Of a DNA stretch of 64,000 nt, positions 60,571 to 64,000 are shown one piece after another. The DNA is taken from assembly GCA_002384855.1 (NCBI GenBank), contig DGBP01000008.1:1-64000 (forward strand), read 5' to 3'. Numbering within the stretch: position 1 is the stretch's first letter; every line of letters starts with the position of its first letter. The notes under the pieces are model-generated. The model was not told the origin of the DNA. It searched no databases and saw only the letters and a program-made list of their open reading frames with translations. The position numbers and the translations under genes are program-made. This DNA is from Nocardioidaceae bacterium UBA4001. Its GTDB lineage: Bacteria > Actinomycetota > Actinomycetes > Propionibacteriales > Nocardioidaceae.

Positions 60571-62628
60571 TCAGTCGTGCCGGATCTCCTCGATCACCTT
60601 CGCGCCGAGCTCACGCTCGAGCAGCTCGGCGCCGGCGAGGTTCCCGTCGTCGGCGTCGGGGTCGTCACGGTCGGCGTCGTCGTCAGAGACGGACGGGCCG
60701 CCACGGGAGACCGACCCGGGTGTCCGTGTGGTCTGGATGGCTCCCCGGGCGTTCGCGACCGCCTCCGGGTCGACCACGACCCTCGGTGGTGGCGCAGCCT
60801 GCTCCCGAGGCTGCTCCGGAGCGGCCGCCGACGGGGTCGACGCGGCGGGTGGGGACGGCTGCTCGGCCGCCGGCGACTGCCCCACGGCGGGTCGGACCAC
60901 GCGCGGCTCGCTCGCCGGGTCGGCCCCCGGCTGGGCGGACGGGTCGACGATCGCCTCGATACGCCAGTCCTGCCCGATCACGTCGATCGCCGCCTGCCGG
61001 AGGATCTCCTCGCTGCCGCCGCTGACGAAGGAGCTGCGCGCGCCGGCGTTGACCAGCGCGATGGTGAGGGACTTGTCGTCGACCGCGGCGACCTGGGCGT
61101 TCTGGCTCAGCAGGATCCAGGTGTAGCGGCGCTTGCGCTTGACCGCCTCGAGCAGGTCGGGCCACAGACGGCGCACCTCGACCAGGCCGAGCCCCCCGGT
61201 GGCGCGGCCCGCCGCGGGCTCCTCGGGCGGCGTGGACGCAGTCGTCGGGGTGGGCGCCGGGGTGGGCGCCGGGGGGCGCGGGGCAGCGACCGGCTCGGCG
61301 TCGCGCGGCTCCACGGCAGGTGCCGGTGCCGGGGACGCCGCCGGTGCCGGTGCCGGGGACGGGGGTGCCTGGGGTGCCTTGGGTGCCGGCGGAGCCTGTT
61401 GCTGCGCGCCCGGATGGTGGGTCGGCGTGGCTGTCGGGGTCGTGGAGGGAGCGCCGCCCTCGATGGCCACGCGCCGCTCGAGGCGGTCGAGCCGGGCGAG
61501 GACGCCGGCGGTCGAGTCGTCGGCCCCCGGCAGGAGGACCCGGGCGCAGATCAGCTCGAGCAGCAGCCGCGGAGCGGTGGCCCCCCGCATCTCGGTGAGC
61601 CCGGCCGCGACCAGGTCGGCGGCCCGCGTGAGGTCCGACCGGCCGAACCGGGCCGACTGCGCGACGAGCCGATCCGCCTGGTCCTCCGGGACGTCGATCA
61701 GGCCCGTCGCCGGCGCGTCCGGCACCGCGGAGATGATCACGAGGTCGCGGAGCCGTCGGAGGAGGTCCTCGGTGAACCGGCGGGGGTCCTGACCGGTCTC
61801 GATCACCTTGTCGACCACACCGAAGACCGTCGACCCGTCGTGGGCGGCGAACGCGTCGACCACCTCGTCGAGCAGCGCATCCGGTGTGAACCCCAGCAGG
61901 CCCGTGGCGAGCTGGTAGGTCACGCCGTCGTCGCCGGCACCGCCGAGGAGCTGGTCGAGGATGGACAGCGTGTCTCGTGCCGAGCCACCGCCGGCCCGCA
62001 CCACCAGCGGGAGGGCAGCCGGCTCGATCCTGACGCCCTCCTTCTCACAGATCTCCGCGAGGTAGGCCGACAGCAGCCGCGGGGGGATCAGCCGGAAGGG
62101 GTAGTGGTGGGTCCGCGACCGGATGGTGCCGATCACCTTCTCCGGCTCGGTGGTCGCGAAGATGAACTTCAGGTGGGGCGGCGGCTCCTCCACGAGCTTC
62201 AGCAGCGCGTTGAAGCCTTGCGTGGAGACCATGTGGGCCTCGTCGATGATGTAGACCTTGTAGCGGCTCGCCACCGGAGCGAAGAAGGCGCGCTCCCGAA
62301 GGTCGCGGGCGTCGTCCACACCACCGTGGCTTGCGGCGTCGATCTCGATGACGTCGACCGAACCCGGGCCGCCGCGAGCGAGGTCGCGACAGGACCGGCA
62401 CTCGCCGCAAGGATCCGCGACCGGGCCCTGCTCGCAGTTGAGCGCGCGCGCGAGGATCCGGGCACTGGTCGTCTTGCCGCAGCCGCGCGGGCCGGAGAAC
62501 AGGTAGGCGTGGTTCACCCTGTTGTTGGCCAGCGCCGTGCGAAGCGGCGACGTGACGTGCTCCTGGCCGATGACCTCGGCGAACGTCTCGGGCCGGTAGC
62601 GGCGATAGAGGGCGAGGGGTGCTTCCAC
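60571..62628 (-). CDS. dnaX: DNA polymerase III subunits gamma and tau
   Basis: 685 residues. LYRRYRPETFAEVIGQEHV opens the AAA+ clamp loader; Walker A FSGPRGCGKTTSARILARAL; zinc module with CGECRSC; Walker B VYIIDEAHMVSTQGFNALLK; sensor FIFATTEPEKVIGTIRSRTH. A Pro/Ala-rich linker (residues about 385-475) precedes the tau-type C-terminal domain LWPDLLEAVKRKRRYTWILL. No A-rich slippery site is visible, so a separate gamma may not be made. GTG start at 62628 with AGGA upstream. Confidence 0.96.
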   Translation of the reverse strand: MEAPLALYRRYRPETFAEVIGQEHVTSPLRTALANNRVNHAYLFSGPRGCGKTTSARILARALNCEQGPVADPCGECRSCRDLARGGPGSVDVIEIDAASHGGVDDARDLRERAFFAPVASRYKVYIIDEAHMVSTQGFNALLKLVEEPPPHLKFIFATTEPEKVIGTIRSRTHHYPFRLIPPRLLSAYLAEICEKEGVRIEPAALPLVVRAGGGSARDTLSILDQLLGGAGDDGVTYQLATGLLGFTPDALLDEVVDAFAAHDGSTVFGVVDKVIETGQDPRRFTEDLLRRLRDLVIISAVPDAPATGLIDVPEDQADRLVAQSARFGRSDLTRAADLVAAGLTEMRGATAPRLLLELICARVLLPGADDSTAGVLARLDRLERRVAIEGGAPSTTPTATPTHHPGAQQQAPPAPKAPQAPPSPAPAPAASPAPAPAVEPRDAEPVAAPRPPAPTPAPTPTTASTPPEEPAAGRATGGLGLVEVRRLWPDLLEAVKRKRRYTWILLSQNAQVAAVDDKSLTIALVNAGARSSFVSGGSEEILRQAAIDVIGQDWRIEAIVDPSAQPGADPASEPRVVRPAVGQSPAAEQPSPPAASTPSAAAPEQPREQAAPPPRVVVDPEAVANARGAIQTTRTPGSVSRGGPSVSDDDADRDDPDADDGNLAGAELLERELGAKVIEEIRHD

Positions 62629-62696
62629 GTCCTGAACCCTAACCACCAGCGCCGACACCCGGTAGGCGGACCGCTGAACAGCCCCCGGACATGAGA

Positions 62697-62790
62697 AGGC
62701 CCCCCGCGCACCCGACAGAGCTCACTTGCCCTTGCTGCCTTCCGGCCCTGGGGGAGTTGGGCGAGATGCCGCCGCACGGGGGGTTGCCCC
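62697..62790 (-). ncRNA. ffs: Signal recognition particle RNA (small bacterial type)
   Basis: The minus strand contains the invariant 4.5S RNA core GGGCCGGAAGGCAGCAAGGG, with the GGAA tetraloop and the asymmetric bulge that binds Ffh. The ends pair (CCCCCCGTGC with GTGCGCGGGGGG). Position between dnaX and tRNA-Ser is common in actinobacteria. Ends are approximate. Confidence 0.95.
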
Positions 62791-62868
62791 GAGTCTAGGC
62801 CAGTGGTCCCGGACGACCAAAGCCGGGCGGATTTCTCCCGGGACACGTCCGCGGGTAACCTCTCCCGC

Positions 62869-62956
62869 GGAGGATTCGCCTAGTGGCCTATGGCGCTCGC
62901 TTGGAAAGCGGGTTGGGTTAACGCCCTCAGGGGTTCGAATCCCCTATCCTCCGCCA
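62869..62956 (+). tRNA. tRNA-Ser (anticodon GGA)
   Basis: 88 nt with a long variable arm. Acceptor GGAGGAT with ATCCTCC, anticodon loop TTGGAAA (GGA, reads TCC/TCT), T-loop TTCGAAT, discriminator G and encoded CCA at 62954-62956. Confidence 0.97.
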
Positions 62957-62960
62957 CCCC

Positions 62961-62995
62961 CAACGGCGCCCCGGACGATGTCCGGGGCGCTGTTG
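62961..62995 (+). terminator. Terminator after tRNA-Ser
   Basis: CAACGGCGCCCCGGAC (62961-62976) pairs with GTCCGGGGCGCTGTTG (62980-62995), 16 bp with one wobble and a three-base loop GAT. Between here and 63105 I see no gene. Confidence 0.9.
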
Positions 62996-63104
62996 CGTCT
63001 CCGTGGGCCTGCTACTCAGTCGGGCCATGCTCGACGTCGTCGAGGTTCGGCTTGCGGTCGGTCTGCACCCACCGGAAGGCCTCCCAGCCGGGCTTGTTCA
63101 CCCC

Positions 63105-64000
63105 TCAGCGCCGTACCGTCAGCCCGGACCGCCGGACCGCCGCGTTGCCGGCCGCGTCGGTGGCCCGGATGACCAGGACGTACTCACCCGCACGGACCAG
63201 ACGGCCCTGGCCATCGCGGCCGTGCCAACGACGTACGACCCGACCCTCCGGCTCCCACGTGGCGGCAGCAGCCCGGACCAGCCGGCCGTCCTGTCGGACG
63301 ACGAGCTGAACCCGAGCCCGCTCGGCGAGGCGGAACGACACCCGCACGACGTCGTCCCTGCTGATGTCGAACCGCCCCGGGCGGGCGGTCGCGTGACTCA
63401 AGCGCGGAGCCACCGTGTCCAGCCTGGTCACGGTGTCGGCCCGCGCCGGCACGCGCTCGCGGTTCCCGGCCCGGTCGACGGCGACGGTGAAGAAGCGGTA
63501 GACGCCGTTGCGCCCGCCCGTCCGGTACCGGATCCTGCCGTCCGCCGGCCGGTCGACCGCGACCTTGCGGAAGACCTGGCTGCCCGGGGCGCGTGCGTAC
63601 AGCACCACCCGGCCGACTCCGGACTCGTCGTCACCGGAGGTGTAGGTCACCGGGATGACGACGAGGTTGGTCACGCGAGGCGACGTCGCCCGAGATCGGG
63701 GCGCCGAGAAGTCCTCGTCGTCCAGCACGGACACCACGACCGAGGCGCGCTCCAGCCAGGCGCCTCCGGTCGGACCGCTCAGCTGCACCCGGAAGTCCCC
63801 GTTCGGTCCGTCGAGGTCGTTCTCTACGGTCGGCACGACGATCGTCCTCGGGCCCACGTCGCCGTGGGCGAAGGTCAGCGTGCCCTCGGCCGGTGTGTAG
63901 TGGGTGCCGGCGGTCGCCGTACCGTCCGCCGTCGCCCAGGCGACACTCACCTCTCCGCGGCGGCCGTCGGTGCGCTCCACCGCGATACGCGCCGAGCTGC
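63105..64000 (-). CDS. Calx-beta domain surface protein, N-terminus outside the window
   Basis: About 298 residues are visible and the frame is open to the window edge. A Calx-beta repeat (VAWATADGTATAGTHYTPAE, GDFRVQLSG, VSVLDDE) is followed by Ig-like/FlgD-like segments (VYRFFTVAVDRAGNRERVPA, then RVVRRWHGRDGQGRLVRAGE and RATDAAGNAAV). There are no cysteines or anchor at the C-terminus. It is an extracellular, probably multi-domain protein; adhesin or wall-associated hydrolase accessory are both possible. Confidence 0.82.
   Translation of the reverse strand, partial: SSARIAVERTDGRRGEVSVAWATADGTATAGTHYTPAEGTLTFAHGDVGPRTIVVPTVENDLDGPNGDFRVQLSGPTGGAWLERASVVVSVLDDEDFSAPRSRATSPRVTNLVVIPVTYTSGDDESGVGRVVLYARAPGSQVFRKVAVDRPADGRIRYRTGGRNGVYRFFTVAVDRAGNRERVPARADTVTRLDTVAPRLSHATARPGRFDISRDDVVRVSFRLAERARVQLVVRQDGRLVRAAAATWEPEGRVVRRWHGRDGQGRLVRAGEYVLVIRATDAAGNAAVRRSGLTVRR

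Noticed and set aside
60532..62694. 720-codon plus-strand frame opposite dnaX
   Set aside because: Shadow of dnaX; Gly/Arg-rich translation arises from the antisense of its Pro/Ala linker.

Overview
The window is high-GC actinobacterial chromosome, most likely Nocardioides or a close relative in the Propionibacteriales. This rests on strong G/C bias at third codon positions, many GTG starts, a WhiB protein, BldG-type regulators, an actinobacterial Tad cluster and a short dispersed palindrome that ends up inside coding sequences. From memory, gene order largely follows the Mycobacterium tuberculosis Rv3644c-Rv3721c region and the Streptomyces coelicolor SCO3540-SCO3580 region. Most of the window is therefore conserved core, with a few lineage-specific insertions.

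Layout. 1-1441: edge of a decayed integrated element, with a tyrosine integrase pseudogene facing the 3' end of tRNA-Thr(CGT). 1514-16637 (minus strand): small Cys protein, agmatinase-like enzyme, secreted TAP-like hydrolase, holB, an MFS-thymidylate kinase fusion, topA, a methyltransferase, a GlfT2-like galactofuranosyltransferase and hppA. 16833-25462: BldG-like and RsbW-like partner-switching proteins, the divergent helicase/secretion-neighbourhood helicase, and a translationally coupled Tad-type cluster (CpaE-like, CpaF, TadB, TadC, DUF4244 pilin candidate, TadE-like, TadE/G-like).

25463-27718: a regulatory-RNA neighbourhood. A 6C-type RNA with three C-loop hairpins lies between cpaE and a HAD phosphatase. 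A candidate Ms1-like (6S-analogue) RNA lies between the HAD gene and a degenerate Fic protein. 27794-34537: a methyltransferase, then a LytS/LytTR pair, a small membrane protein, an acetate-type symporter and acetyl-CoA synthetase, which together look like a sensed acetate uptake and activation module. 34746-42587: holin-like protein, EphE-like hydrolase, MarP-type protease, CoA-type Nudix, TlpA-like thioredoxin, nth, crp, metallo-beta-lactamase-fold hydrolase, second Nudix, RidA and DUF4177.

42648-48484: an accessory block with a BCCT transporter, an esterase-like hydrolase, a self-sufficient styrene/indole-type flavin monooxygenase (oxygenase and reductase fused) and a 3-oxoacid CoA-transferase pair. 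48641-64000: two ArsA/Get3-like ATPases, wblA/whiB4, a PonA2-type PBP, YqeY, a phosphoesterase, tRNA-Pro, a membrane protein, asd and lysC, DUF5063, recR, ybaB, dnaX, SRP RNA, tRNA-Ser and the end of a Calx-beta surface protein that runs off the right edge.

No CRISPR array, rRNA, intact insertion sequence or recognisable defence system was seen. The observations most worth a second look are the paired RNA loci (25590-25681 and about 26721-26956), the palindrome and GGGGST repeat expanded inside topA, the fused monooxygenase, and the catalytically degenerate Fic, EphE-like and RsbW-like proteins.
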